From contig DASVCN010000041.1 of assembly GCA_036381595.1 (NCBI GenBank), forward strand, positions 143,773-207,772: a DNA stretch of 64,000 bases, read 5' to 3'. The stretch comes from Trueperaceae bacterium. Its GTDB lineage: Bacteria; Deinococcota; Deinococci; Deinococcales; Trueperaceae. The position numbers and the translations under genes were made by a program. Below are positions 1 through 8,308 of the stretch, piece after piece (the stretch's first letter is position 1; each line of letters opens with the position of its first letter). Under the pieces are notes generated by a model. The model was given only the letters and a program-made list of their open reading frames with translations. It did no database searches and was not told where the DNA came from.

Positions 1-924
1 CAAGGGTTGGCGACCGGGCTGACCTACGTGGACCAGCTCACCGGCGAGGAGCATTTCCAGCCGGCCGAAGTGGTGGTCCTCGCGGGCTACACGCTGAGCA
101 ACGTGCGGATGCTGCTGCTCTCCCGCTCCCGCGAGCATCCGGACGGGATCGGCAACGACCGCGGCCAGTTGGGCATGAACTGCACCCACCAGATCTGGGA
201 CAGCCCCGCTACCGGTGTCTTCGAGGGCCGTCGTTTCAACCTCTACATGGGCAACACCTCGACGCTCCAGGTCATCTACGACTTCTACGGCAACGCCATA
301 GACCACGGCGAGGTCGACTTCATCGGCGGCTCCTCGGCCTTCTCTACGATCGGTGAGCGGGAACCGGTCACTTCGGTGGGAGGGATGCCGGTCACCGGTG
401 GCAAGCGGTGGGGGCGTGAGTGGAAGGAGGCCATGAGGCGCAACTGGGACTCGTACGTGCCGGTGACCATCCAGGGCGAAAGTCCCGCCTACCGCTGGTT
501 CTATTACGACCTCGACCCGAACTACAAGGACGTCTACGGTCAGCCTCTCCTGCGCTACACCTTCGATTGGACCGACAACGAGCGCAACCTCTACCGCTTC
601 ATGCGCGATCGCACAGCCCAGATCCTGCGGGAGATGGGTCCGACCAGCAGCAGCACCAAAGATGAGATGCCCGACTACAACATCCACACCTACAACAGCA
701 CCCACATGACCGGCGGAGCGATCATGGGGCGAGATCCTGGCGATTCGGTGACCAACAAGTACGGGCAGGTCTGGGACACGCCGAACGTTTTCGTTACCGG
801 GGCGGCTCTATACCCGCAGAACCCGGCCGCCAATCCCACCGGCACCCTGGCCGCGCTCGCCTATATGACAGGTGACGCGATGAGCCGACGCTACTTCGAC
901 GATCCGGCCGAGCTGCTGACTTAG
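1..924 (+). CDS. GMC-family flavin oxidoreductase, C-terminal part (5' end outside window)
   Basis: The reading frame is open from the first base, so the start and the N-terminal FAD-binding part lie upstream of the window. The visible ~307 residues hold the GMC substrate-binding and C-terminal domains. The last 80 residues carry the family's His motif (NSTHMTGGAIMG) and the VFVTGAALYPQNPAANPTGT block, where the FAD-contacting and catalytic His/Asn residues sit. Members oxidise sugars, alcohols or polyols; gluconate dehydrogenase large subunits and glucose-methanol-choline oxidoreductases are the closest types by appearance. The substrate cannot be told from this fragment. Family assignment is firm, function only general. 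Confidence 0.85.
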   Translation, partial: QGLATGLTYVDQLTGEEHFQPAEVVVLAGYTLSNVRMLLLSRSREHPDGIGNDRGQLGMNCTHQIWDSPATGVFEGRRFNLYMGNTSTLQVIYDFYGNAIDHGEVDFIGGSSAFSTIGEREPVTSVGGMPVTGGKRWGREWKEAMRRNWDSYVPVTIQGESPAYRWFYYDLDPNYKDVYGQPLLRYTFDWTDNERNLYRFMRDRTAQILREMGPTSSSTKDEMPDYNIHTYNSTHMTGGAIMGRDPGDSVTNKYGQVWDTPNVFVTGAALYPQNPAANPTGTLAALAYMTGDAMSRRYFDDPAELLT

Positions 925-1054
925 ATGCGCGTGCAGCACGCGCGCTGCATCAATGGGCAACGGGAACACAGGCCACTGTGGACGAGCGACCTACCTCTCA
1001 TGATCAGGTCATCTACCGCGTCATCCAACGTGCACTACAGCAAGGAGGCGGTCT

Positions 1055-1399
1055 ATGAGCACGATAGTCGGCATGTTCGACGATCAGAAAGCAGCGCAGA
1101 AGGCGGTGACGGGACTCGACGCCCTTGGCCTGGAGGAGGGGAGCATCCACGTCCTGAGCCGCGGGGAGCTGGAGCGGGACGGGTCGCTGATCGGCGACCT
1201 GGCGAGGGCGTTCCGGGCAGGCAACGGCGCCGTCTCGAGTGAACTGATGCGCCTGGGGCTGGACCGCGAGGAGGCCGAGTTCTACGAAGAGGAGCTCGAC
1301 GAGGAGAGCCTGCTGGTGGTCGTTCGAGCCGACGGCGAGAACGGCGACCGGGCCATGAGCGTCATGCAGGAGGCCAACGCGGCGTTCAAGGAGAGTTGA
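1055..1399 (+). CDS. YflT-like general stress protein domain protein
   Basis: A 114-aa soluble protein preceded by a strong ribosome site (AGGAGG about 10 nt before the ATG). The N-terminus (STIVGMFDDQKAAQKAVTGL) matches the start of the heat-induced stress protein YflT / general stress protein 17M domain, in which a ferredoxin-like fold begins with a short beta strand followed by a 'difference and add' helix. The rest is strongly acidic with no membrane segment or signal peptide. These small domains are common in Deinococcota and Firmicutes; their biochemical role is unknown. It stands alone, between the GMC gene and a convergent gene. Confidence 0.6.
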   Translation: MSTIVGMFDDQKAAQKAVTGLDALGLEEGSIHVLSRGELERDGSLIGDLARAFRAGNGAVSSELMRLGLDREEAEFYEEELDEESLLVVVRADGENGDRAMSVMQEANAAFKES

Positions 1400-1505
1400 G
1401 CGGCGCAGGGGGAGTCCTGCCACCTACCCGGCGATCGATCCCCAGCGGGGCTCGCATATGACGCGGCGCTGGCCGCTGACAGCCTCCTACGGCTATAGCC
1501 CAGCC

Positions 1506-2261
1506 TCAGACGGCTATCACCGCCTCGCACGGATTGTGGTCCGAGGCGAGGCTGTAGTCTGCGATCACCCGGGCCTCTACCGCCTTCGCCGCTCCGTTTA
1601 CGAAGATGTAGTCGATGGTGCGGGCGAGGAAATCGTGCCCGTGCATCTCGGGGTCACCCGAGGGGAAGGTGACACGCTCGGTTTCAGGCACGTGAGCGAG
1701 TACGTCATGGAGCGATTCGGCCAGTAGCCGCACCTCAGGCGAGTCGGGATGTGCGTTCAGATCGCCCGCCAGTGCCACAGGCCTGCCGCCCATCTCCTGT
1801 ACCCTCTCGAGGAGTTGACGCGCCTGTCGGGCCCGCTGCTCCTCGGTGAGGCCGAGGTGAGTCACCATGACCGTAAGCGCTTCGCCCTTACCGTTCGCCT
1901 CGACAGTGGCAGAGAGGACGACGCGCGGCTCGCGAGCGCCGTGCCCCACCCCCTCCCCGTGCGGCACCCAGAGGTGGTCTACCTTCGGCCCGACCAGCGG
2001 GAGGTCGCTCACCAGTCCGACACCGTACTCGCCGCCGCCATCCCACGGGGTAGCGGCGCCGAAGCAGTGGTAGGGCATCTCGAGGCGGGCTGCAAGCCAC
2101 GCGGTCTGATCCTCGTTACGCGCCCGGCGGGTCCCGCGGTCGACTTCCTGGAGGGCCACGACGTCCGGATCGGCCTCCTCGAGCACCCTGGCCACCGCCT
2201 CGAGCCCGTCCGGGTGGTAGAGGCCCGACTTGATGTTGTAGGTGACGAGCCTAAGTTGCAC
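1506..2261 (-). CDS. endonuclease/exonuclease/phosphatase family protein
   Basis: A 251-aa protein starting at a GTG 11 nt after the stop of the S9 peptidase gene, so probably cotranscribed with it. It shows the EEP superfamily motifs in order: LVTYNIKSG near the N-terminus, LQEVDRGT (metal-binding Glu) around residue 40, VTHLGL, AGDLNAHPDS (Asp and Asn) and the C-terminal SDHNP (catalytic His). No signal peptide is evident, so it is probably cytoplasmic. Family members include DNA repair nucleases, sphingomyelinase-type phosphodiesterases and phosphatases; this short form cannot be assigned to one substrate. Confidence 0.85.
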   Translation of the reverse strand: MQLRLVTYNIKSGLYHPDGLEAVARVLEEADPDVVALQEVDRGTRRARNEDQTAWLAARLEMPYHCFGAATPWDGGGEYGVGLVSDLPLVGPKVDHLWVPHGEGVGHGAREPRVVLSATVEANGKGEALTVMVTHLGLTEEQRARQARQLLERVQEMGGRPVALAGDLNAHPDSPEVRLLAESLHDVLAHVPETERVTFPSGDPEMHGHDFLARTIDYIFVNGAAKAVEARVIADYSLASDHNPCEAVIAV

Positions 2262-2272
2262 CTGAGGCCCGC

Positions 2273-4099
2273 TCAGACGACCGCCTCGTCGCGGCTATCC
2301 ACCCTCTCGCCATGCAGCCTGTCGACCAGGTACTCGGCCACCATCCGCCACCAGCGCTCCCCCGCCTCGCGGGACGCGGGGCCGTGGCCACTCTCGTCGT
2401 CTACGTAGTATTCGACCTCCCGGCCGAGAGTGCGCAGGCGTTCGACCATCTGGTCGCTCTCTGCCTTCACCACTCGCTGATCGTTAGCCCCCTGGATGAT
2501 CAGCATCGGTACCCGGATGTCGTCGACGTAGGTTATCGGTGAACGCTCGACCAACATCTCCCGGTCCTCCACGGCGTCACCCACCCAGGCCTTGAGCATC
2601 TGCTTCCAGTGCGGTGGGACGCTGTCCACGAAGGTGATGAGGTTGGACGGTCCGACCACGTCGACGCCCACAGACCAGTACTCGGGGAGGCGGCTCACGG
2701 CCGAGAGTGTGGCGAAGCCACCGAACGAACCGCCGAAGACGGCAAGCCGTTCCGGGTCGACCCAGTGGAGCGAGCGGAGGTACTCGGCGGCATGGCGGAT
2801 GTCCTGCAGTTCGGCCCCTCCCCAGTCGCGGTGTATGAGCTTCTGGTAGCTGGCCCCGTAACCGGTGGAGCCCCTGATGTTCGGGGCCAGCACCCCTATG
2901 CCTCTGCTCAACAGGAACTGGTAGAGGCCGGAGTAGATGTACTGCGGCCGCTCCTGCGCTTCGGGTCCGCCATGGATGGAGAGCACCATCGGGAAGGGAC
3001 CGTCGCCCTTCGGTCGGAAGAGCCAGGCTGGGATCTCACGGTCGAAGGAGGGGTAGCTGATGAGTTCGGGTTCGACCAGGTACTCCGCCGGGACTCCCCC
3101 CAGCATGCTCTGCTCCAGCTTCCGCACGCTCCCGCTCTCCAGGTCCACCTCGTATATGTTCGTGGCCTCGGTGGCGCGGGCGAACGACATCACCAGGCGC
3201 CTTTCGTTCGGGTGGAGCGAGACGGAACCAACCACCCCCAGCGGGAGCTCGGGAGCCGGCAACTCCTTGCCCTCACCCAGCGAGTACGCCTGCAACCTGC
3301 TGGCCCCGTCGACGTTCATCACGGCGACGGTGGTGCGGCCATCCTTGGCCAGGTCGAACAGTTCCAGGTCGTGGTCGGGTGCGTGAGCGAAGCCCCACTT
3401 GCCCCCCTCGAGCGAGTAGAAGGCGAGGCCCGCGTACTCCCGTCCATGGTTGGTCAGCAGGTAGAAGCCGCTGCTGTCGCGCGCCCAGGCGCACGGCTGG
3501 AAGGTCGCCTCTCCCTCATGGGGGGTGGCCAGGGTGCGCTCACGGGATTCCAGGTCGAGAACGTAGATGTTCTGGTCGGTATTGCTGATGATCTCGAGGA
3601 TAAGGAGATAACGACCATCGGGCGAGACGAGGGTCCCGTAGTAGAGCCCTCCGGTCATCAGCCTCTCCGTCTCGCCGGTTTCGACGTCGAGTAGCTGAGG
3701 GTCCATCTGGGTCGGTTCGCGGTCGTTGCCGGTGATGACCACCCGTTCGCCGTCGGGGGTCCAGTCGACGAGCGTGTACTGCACGCTCGGAGCATCGGTG
3801 AGCTGCCGGGGCCAACCGCCACCGGCCTCCACCACGAACACCTGGTGCATCTCGTCGCCGTGCAGGTCGCTCGTGAAGGCGATCCTGGAGCCGTCGGGCG
3901 ACCAGCTGAAGTCGGTGACCCGGCGATGACTGAAGCTGGTGAGCTGGCTGGCGAAACCGCCACCGGCGGGCATCGTCCACAGGTTCGTGTAGCCGGTCGT
4001 GTTGGCGATGTAAGCGATGCGGGATCCGTCAGGCGAATATTTGGGGGCGCCCAAGATACGGACTGCGGAGAACTGCTCGAAGGTGGGTAGAGGCATCAT
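2273..4099 (-). CDS. S9 family peptidase (prolyl oligopeptidase / acylaminoacyl peptidase type)
   Basis: A 608-aa serine peptidase. Residues ~20-340 are beta-propeller blades with repeated SPDGSRIA-type WD/TolB motifs. The C-terminal alpha/beta hydrolase domain has the oxyanion HGGPE segment (~376), the nucleophile elbow GGSFGG with Ser458, and probable Asp540 (GANDQRV) and His572 (ESGHG). It would release short peptides or N-terminal acyl amino acids in the cytoplasm; no signal peptide is seen. Two adjacent ATGs are possible; GGAAGGA precedes them and spacing slightly favours the second (4096). It is followed by the EEP-family gene in the same direction. Confidence 0.88.
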   Translation of the reverse strand: MMPLPTFEQFSAVRILGAPKYSPDGSRIAYIANTTGYTNLWTMPAGGGFASQLTSFSHRRVTDFSWSPDGSRIAFTSDLHGDEMHQVFVVEAGGGWPRQLTDAPSVQYTLVDWTPDGERVVITGNDREPTQMDPQLLDVETGETERLMTGGLYYGTLVSPDGRYLLILEIISNTDQNIYVLDLESRERTLATPHEGEATFQPCAWARDSSGFYLLTNHGREYAGLAFYSLEGGKWGFAHAPDHDLELFDLAKDGRTTVAVMNVDGASRLQAYSLGEGKELPAPELPLGVVGSVSLHPNERRLVMSFARATEATNIYEVDLESGSVRKLEQSMLGGVPAEYLVEPELISYPSFDREIPAWLFRPKGDGPFPMVLSIHGGPEAQERPQYIYSGLYQFLLSRGIGVLAPNIRGSTGYGASYQKLIHRDWGGAELQDIRHAAEYLRSLHWVDPERLAVFGGSFGGFATLSAVSRLPEYWSVGVDVVGPSNLITFVDSVPPHWKQMLKAWVGDAVEDREMLVERSPITYVDDIRVPMLIIQGANDQRVVKAESDQMVERLRTLGREVEYYVDDESGHGPASREAGERWWRMVAEYLVDRLHGERVDSRDEAVV

Positions 4100-4204
4100 C
4101 GTTCCTTCCGAAAGGCTCGCGGCGGGACAGGCAGGGGCCAGTCTAATGTAGCGGACGCGCGAGCTGATATGCCGCGATCCGGAGTGCGGGCCAGAATCGG
4201 TACC

Positions 4205-5359
4205 TCAGCGCATCTCCACGTACTTCTTGGTCTCCTTGGTCACGCTCACGTTCGTGCGTTTGTAGGGCGCAACCGGATCGAGGATGTTGCGGCACTGTGG
4301 GTTGACGCAGCCGGGGCAGCGAAGCCCGTACTGCTTCGAGCAGGCCTCCCCGCTCGCCAGGTGCTCAGCGACGACCTCCGCCAGGGCCTCCTGGAACAGG
4401 GGCATCCCGTTGAAGGCCGGCGCCCGCTTGTAGTTGCTGATGCCCACCTCGTGCGCCAGCTCACCGTACTCGATATCGAGCTCGTGAAGCGTCTCTATGT
4501 GATCGCTCGTGAACGCGATGCCCACGATGAGGACGTTGCGCCGCTTCTTCTCGCCGAGCTGCTCGATGACCGACTCGGTCGACGGTCCGAGCCACGGCAC
4601 GGGGCCGACCTCGGACTGATAGCTGAGAAGGTACTCGTGCGAGAAATCCAGCCGCTTCATCACCTCGTGGACGCTGGCGCCCACCTCCTGAGGATAGGCG
4701 TCGCCGCGATTGATCACCGACATGGGCAGCGAGTGCGCACTGAAGACGATGAGCACATCGTCGCGGTCCTCGTCCGAGAACTGCGCCAGGCCCTGCTTCA
4801 CGGTCTCGGCCATCGCTTCGATGAACCTCGGATGAGTGGGCCAGCGGTCGATGACGCTCCATTCGAACGCGTTCTGCAATCCCAGCCGACGTGCTGCGCG
4901 CCAAAGCTCGTTGAGTGAACTCCCGGTGGTAGCACAGGAGAACTGCGGGTACTGCGTGAACGCCACCGCTCGTTTCACCCCGTCTTCAGCCATAGCCTGC
5001 AGGGCGTCCTCGCTCTTCGGCTGAACGTAGCGGAAGGCGACGTAGAACTTGTGGGGCGCGGTCGCCGGAGACAGGAGGTCGAGGCGCTCGCACATGCCCC
5101 GGCCCTGCTCCTCCGTCCACCTGAGGATCGGGGAGCCACCCCCGATGTCCTGGTAGTTCTTCTGCACGCCCTTCGTGCGCCGCCGGGCGATGAACGGCCC
5201 CAGCTGATCCTGCATGGGCAGTTGGATGATCTCGCGATCGGCGAACAGTTCGAGGAGGAACGGTTGCACCTCGTCCAGGTCCTTCGGACCCCCCAGGTTC
5301 ATCATCACGATCCCTGTGGGGGTGCGGCCGTTCGCCGAGATATCGCTCGCTGAACTCAT
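4205..5359 (-). CDS. hemH: ferrochelatase with C-terminal [2Fe-2S] cysteine set
   Basis: A 384-aa enzyme inserting Fe2+ into protoporphyrin IX. Start chosen at MSSASDIS: the open frame extends upstream, but similarity begins at GIVMMNLGGP, and a TACGAT hexamer lies 6 nt before this ATG. Catalytic motifs are FSAHSLP (His209) and FTSDHIETLHELDIEY (His287, Glu289), close to eukaryotic ferrochelatase. The C-terminal extension has Cys340, Cys348, Cys351 and Cys356 in a CSKQ...CPGCVNPQC arrangement, and Cys142 sits in QFSCATTGSSLN. These match the four human cluster ligands (196, 403, 406, 411). It is the last heme gene of the minus-strand array, 83 nt after the SDR gene. Confidence 0.95.
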   Translation of the reverse strand: MSSASDISANGRTPTGIVMMNLGGPKDLDEVQPFLLELFADREIIQLPMQDQLGPFIARRRTKGVQKNYQDIGGGSPILRWTEEQGRGMCERLDLLSPATAPHKFYVAFRYVQPKSEDALQAMAEDGVKRAVAFTQYPQFSCATTGSSLNELWRAARRLGLQNAFEWSVIDRWPTHPRFIEAMAETVKQGLAQFSDEDRDDVLIVFSAHSLPMSVINRGDAYPQEVGASVHEVMKRLDFSHEYLLSYQSEVGPVPWLGPSTESVIEQLGEKKRRNVLIVGIAFTSDHIETLHELDIEYGELAHEVGISNYKRAPAFNGMPLFQEALAEVVAEHLASGEACSKQYGLRCPGCVNPQCRNILDPVAPYKRTNVSVTKETKKYVEMR

Positions 5360-5365
5360 GACGGA

Positions 5366-5371
5366 ATCGTA
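5366..5371 (-). promoter_or_regulatory. -10 hexamer TACGAT, leaderless-type, for hemH
   Basis: On the minus strand TACGAT is followed by 6 nt (TCCGTC) and then the hemH ATG. No Shine-Dalgarno lies upstream. This spacing puts the transcription start at or near the A of the start codon. No convincing -35 is visible. It suggests hemH has its own promoter in addition to any readthrough. Confidence 0.5.
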
Positions 5372-5442
5372 CCGCGAGGGCCTCGGGAGTACAGGTGTCG
5401 CGAGCTTCGGATGATTCGCACCCCGTTGAGCGACCTTCCGAC

Positions 5443-6186
5443 TCACGAGCCTCCTCGAGACCGGATGACCTGGCCCGTTATCCAGCCGGCCCCTTCGGAC
5501 ATCAGGAAAGTGACCAACCTGGCCGCGTCTTGGGGCAGACCAACCCGTCCCAGCGGAGCGATGAGCGAGCGTTGCTGCTCCGCGGTCATCCAGCCGCTGT
5601 CGGTAGGACCGGGGTCGACCGCGTTCACGGTGATCCCCTTGGGGGCGAGCGCCGCAGCGAGGCTCAACGTCAGCGCCTCGAGCCCGCCCTTCGTTGCCGC
5701 GTACGCCAACTCGCCGGGCATCGGGGTGATCCCCTGGCCCGACGTCATGTTGACGATCCGCCCCGACCCTCCCTGGAACCTGGCCGCGAACTCGCGAGCC
5801 AGCAGCGCCGGCGCGCGAAGGTTCACTCGGTAGTGACGGTCGAGCGTTCCCGCGTCCAGTTGGGCCAACACCGTCCGTTCGGAGTGCGCCGCGTTGTTGA
5901 CCAGGCCGAGCACCGGGCCCAGCGTCTCGGCCACGTCGAACAACTGCCTCGCCGCATCGGGCTGAGCGAGGTCGCACTCCACGGTTTCCACCGCTACCCC
6001 GACGCCGAGCAGCTCCTCGATGTGCCCGCCATCGCCCTGCGGCAGCCCCTGACCTTCGTCGTAGGCGGGCCAGCCGGAAAGCAGCAGGCTCCAGCCGTCC
6101 GCCGCGAGGGCCAAGGCGATGGCTGAACCTATCCCACGAGTTCGGCTCACGCCGGTAACTATCGCCACCCGTCCGTTCGGTTCCAC
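5443..6186 (-). CDS. short-chain dehydrogenase/reductase (FabG-like)
   Basis: A 247-aa SDR starting at a GTG that gives VEPNGRVAIVTG; a TACTGT hexamer lies 6 nt upstream of that GTG. The cofactor motif is slightly stretched (TGVSRTRGIG), as in a subset of SDRs. NNAAH, NMTSGQG (catalytic Ser) and YAATKGG (Tyr-x-x-x-Lys) follow in order, then DPGPTDSG, which favours an FabG-type oxidoreductase. The C-terminal GQVIRSRGGS is typical. It sits between hemF and hemH, but no known heme step needs an SDR, so its substrate is unknown. A longer in-frame extension upstream is read as non-coding. Confidence 0.85.
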   Translation of the reverse strand: MEPNGRVAIVTGVSRTRGIGSAIALALAADGWSLLLSGWPAYDEGQGLPQGDGGHIEELLGVGVAVETVECDLAQPDAARQLFDVAETLGPVLGLVNNAAHSERTVLAQLDAGTLDRHYRVNLRAPALLAREFAARFQGGSGRIVNMTSGQGITPMPGELAYAATKGGLEALTLSLAAALAPKGITVNAVDPGPTDSGWMTAEQQRSLIAPLGRVGLPQDAARLVTFLMSEGAGWITGQVIRSRGGS

Positions 6187-6192
6187 GGTCAG

Positions 6193-6198
6193 ACAGTA
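6193..6198 (-). promoter_or_regulatory. -10 hexamer TACTGT, leaderless-type, for the SDR gene
   Basis: On the minus strand TACTGT, then 6 nt (CTGACC), then the GTG start. There is no Shine-Dalgarno. Same geometry as upstream of hemH and four other genes in this window. Confidence 0.45.
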
Positions 6199-6251
6199 TC
6201 GCGCGGCGACGTGCAGGTGCCCGGCGGCCGAGATTCGGTTCCAGCTCCTCC

Positions 6252-7193
6252 CTAACCGCGACCGGCTTCGCGAACGCCCGCGTCGACCCAGTCCATCGGC
6301 TTCAGCAGCTCCAGCAGCTCGGCTTCCGGAGTGCCCGGCTCGGGCTGGTAGTCGAACTGCCAGCGGGCGTAGGGGGGCATGCTCATCAGGATCGCTTCGA
6401 TGTTCCCCTGGGTTTGCAGTCCGAAGAGCGTGCCCCGGTCGTAGACGAGGTTGAACTCTACGTAGCGGCCCCGGCGGTAGAGTTGCCACTCGCGCTCCCG
6501 TTCGCCGTACGGCATCTCCATCCGGCGCTCGACTATCGGCAGGTAGGCGGGCAGGAGGGTCTTCAAACCGTCTTCGGTGAAGGCCAGATCGCTCTCGAAC
6601 GAACCTTCGCCCACCGGCGACAGTTCATCGTAGAAGATCCCGCCCACACCGCGCATCTCGCCTCGATGCCTGATGAAGAAGTAGTCGTCGCAGGTCTCCT
6701 TCATCGCCTGGTAGTCGGCCTGCGGGTGGCGCTCGCACAGGTCACGCAGAGATCCGTGGAAGTGAGCTGGGTCCTCCCTGAAGGGGTAGTTGGGCGTCAT
6801 GTCCGCGCCCCCACCGAACCACCAGATGTCGCTCTCGCGCCCTGCTTCGCCCACCTCGAAATAGCGGAAGTTGGCGTGGAAGGCGGGTACGTATGGGTTC
6901 TGGGGGTGCAGGACCAGCGAAACTCCGGTGGCGAAGAAAGGTTTCCCCACGGCCTGCGGATGCTGCCTCGCCAGCGAAGGAGGGACCCTTTCGCCGTGGA
7001 CAGCGCTGAAGTTGACCCCGGCCTTCTCGAAGACGCGGCCGCCCTCGAGGACGCGTGCGCTGCCGCCTCCTCCGCCGGGTCGTTCCCAGTCGTGGGACCG
7101 GAAGGAGCCAAGACCGTCGATGCCCTCGTAGGCCTCGATCAGTCGGCGCTGGCCCTCGCGGAGAACCTCGACGACCTGGTCGCGTCGGCTCAC
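6252..7193 (-). CDS. hemF: oxygen-dependent coproporphyrinogen III oxidase
   Basis: A 313-aa HemF, which uses O2 to decarboxylate coproporphyrinogen III to protoporphyrinogen IX. Family blocks are clear: GKPFFATGVSLVLHPQNP, PAFHANFRYFEVG, WWFGGGADMTPNYPF, RGEMRGVGGIFYDE, and near the end GRYVEFNLVYDRGTLFGLQT. Start GTG overlaps the hemE stop by 4 nt (GTGA), indicating translational coupling. The enzyme implies aerobic heme synthesis. Protoporphyrinogen oxidase and hemL are not in this window. Confidence 0.96.
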   Translation of the reverse strand: MSRRDQVVEVLREGQRRLIEAYEGIDGLGSFRSHDWERPGGGGGSARVLEGGRVFEKAGVNFSAVHGERVPPSLARQHPQAVGKPFFATGVSLVLHPQNPYVPAFHANFRYFEVGEAGRESDIWWFGGGADMTPNYPFREDPAHFHGSLRDLCERHPQADYQAMKETCDDYFFIRHRGEMRGVGGIFYDELSPVGEGSFESDLAFTEDGLKTLLPAYLPIVERRMEMPYGEREREWQLYRRGRYVEFNLVYDRGTLFGLQTQGNIEAILMSMPPYARWQFDYQPEPGTPEAELLELLKPMDWVDAGVREAGRG

Positions 7194-8308
7194 CCGTCGT
7201 CCTCGCCGCTGCCCGGACCCGCCGGCTCCACCTCGATGCCGTCGAGGAAGATGGAAGCTCCTACCGGTCTGAGCCCTTCCGGCGCCGGAGCATCTCGCGC
7301 GGCCTGGCGGTCGAAGGTCTTCACGGTGTCGATGAGCAGGGTGACCGCTCCAGGATCGGTCTGCGGCAGGATCCCGTGTCCCAGGTTGAAGATGTGGGGG
7401 CCGCCGAGGCCCTCGTGGAGGACGCGCTGCGCCTCGGCGACGAGGGTTCTTGGCGGCGCCAGCAGCAGAGACGGATCAAGGTTCCCCTGCAGGACCTTGC
7501 CGGGGAGTCGTTCGCGGACGAAGGAGAGCGGCTGCCGCCAGTCAACACTCACCACCTCGGCCGGAAGCTGGGCGATCTCGCCGTAGAGGTGGGCGGCGTC
7601 CACGGCCAGGTAGATGCGCGCTACCCGAAGCCCCGCCATGGCCTCCAGCACCCGCTTGTTGTACGGGCGGCCGAACTCGGCGTAGGAGCGGGCGTCGTGA
7701 AGTCCAGCCCACGAGTCGAAGAGCTGGACGGCCTGAGCGCCGGCTTCGACCTGGAGGGTGAGGTAGCGGATCGTGACCTCGGTCAGCTTGTCCAGAAGGG
7801 CGTGGGCTGCGATCGGCTCCTGCCGCAGGAAGGCGCGGAATTCGGCATAATCCTTGGAGCCGCCTCCCTGCACCATGTAGGTGGCGAGGGTCAGCGGTGC
7901 GCCGGCGAAGCCGATGACGGGCACCGGGGACTCCCTGCGTATCAACCGGAGCGCATCGGCGACGAACGGAGCGATCTCCTCCTGAGATGGGATCCGGAGG
8001 GACTCCACCTCCTTCGCTGTCCGCACCGGCTGCTCGAAAACCGGCCCCGGCTGGAAGTCGAGGGCAAGGCCCATGGCCGGCAGCGGCGTCATTATGTCGG
8101 AGAACAGGATGGCAGCGTCGACGCCGTAGCGCCTGACCGGCTGGAGGGTCACTTCGGCGGCCAGTTCCGGAGTTCGGGCCAGTTGCCAGAAGCTGTGCTT
8201 CTCCTTCAGGGCCCGGTACTCGGGCAAGTGACGGCCGGCCTGCCGCATTATCCAGATTGGAGCGTTCGGGGTGTCGTCGCCGTTGGCGGCGCGCAGGAAC
8301 AGGCTCAA
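7190..8308 (-). CDS. hemE: uroporphyrinogen III decarboxylase
   Basis: A 372-aa HemE converting uroporphyrinogen III to coproporphyrinogen III. Signature blocks are IMRQAGRHLPEYR near the N-terminus, ILFSDIMTPLPAMG (catalytic Asp), GFAGAPLTLATYM, and FNLGHGILPQTDP near the C-terminus. The start is TTG, read from the TTGA overlap with the stop of the upstream response regulator; the longer open frame upstream is the shadow of that gene. The C-terminal ~30 residues after the conserved core are variable. Coupled on both sides: to the regulator upstream and hemF downstream. Confidence 0.95.
   Translation of the reverse strand: MSLFLRAANGDDTPNAPIWIMRQAGRHLPEYRALKEKHSFWQLARTPELAAEVTLQPVRRYGVDAAILFSDIMTPLPAMGLALDFQPGPVFEQPVRTAKEVESLRIPSQEEIAPFVADALRLIRRESPVPVIGFAGAPLTLATYMVQGGGSKDYAEFRAFLRQEPIAAHALLDKLTEVTIRYLTLQVEAGAQAVQLFDSWAGLHDARSYAEFGRPYNKRVLEAMAGLRVARIYLAVDAAHLYGEIAQLPAEVVSVDWRQPLSFVRERLPGKVLQGNLDPSLLLAPPRTLVAEAQRVLHEGLGGPHIFNLGHGILPQTDPGAVTLLIDTVKTFDRQAARDAPAPEGLRPVGASIFLDGIEVEPAGPGSGEDDG

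Noticed and set aside
1404..1420. Terminator after the YflT-like gene
   Set aside because: Only a 5-bp stem (GCAGG/CCTGC) with no T-run; too weak to call.
2609..3694. Long plus-strand open frame of 361 codons
   Set aside because: It is the antisense shadow of the S9 peptidase gene, lacks recognisable motifs and has the composition expected of a mirrored high-GC frame.
5360..5977. N-terminal extension of ferrochelatase by 206 codons
   Set aside because: This stretch is out-of-frame shadow of the SDR gene; ferrochelatase similarity starts at the chosen ATG.
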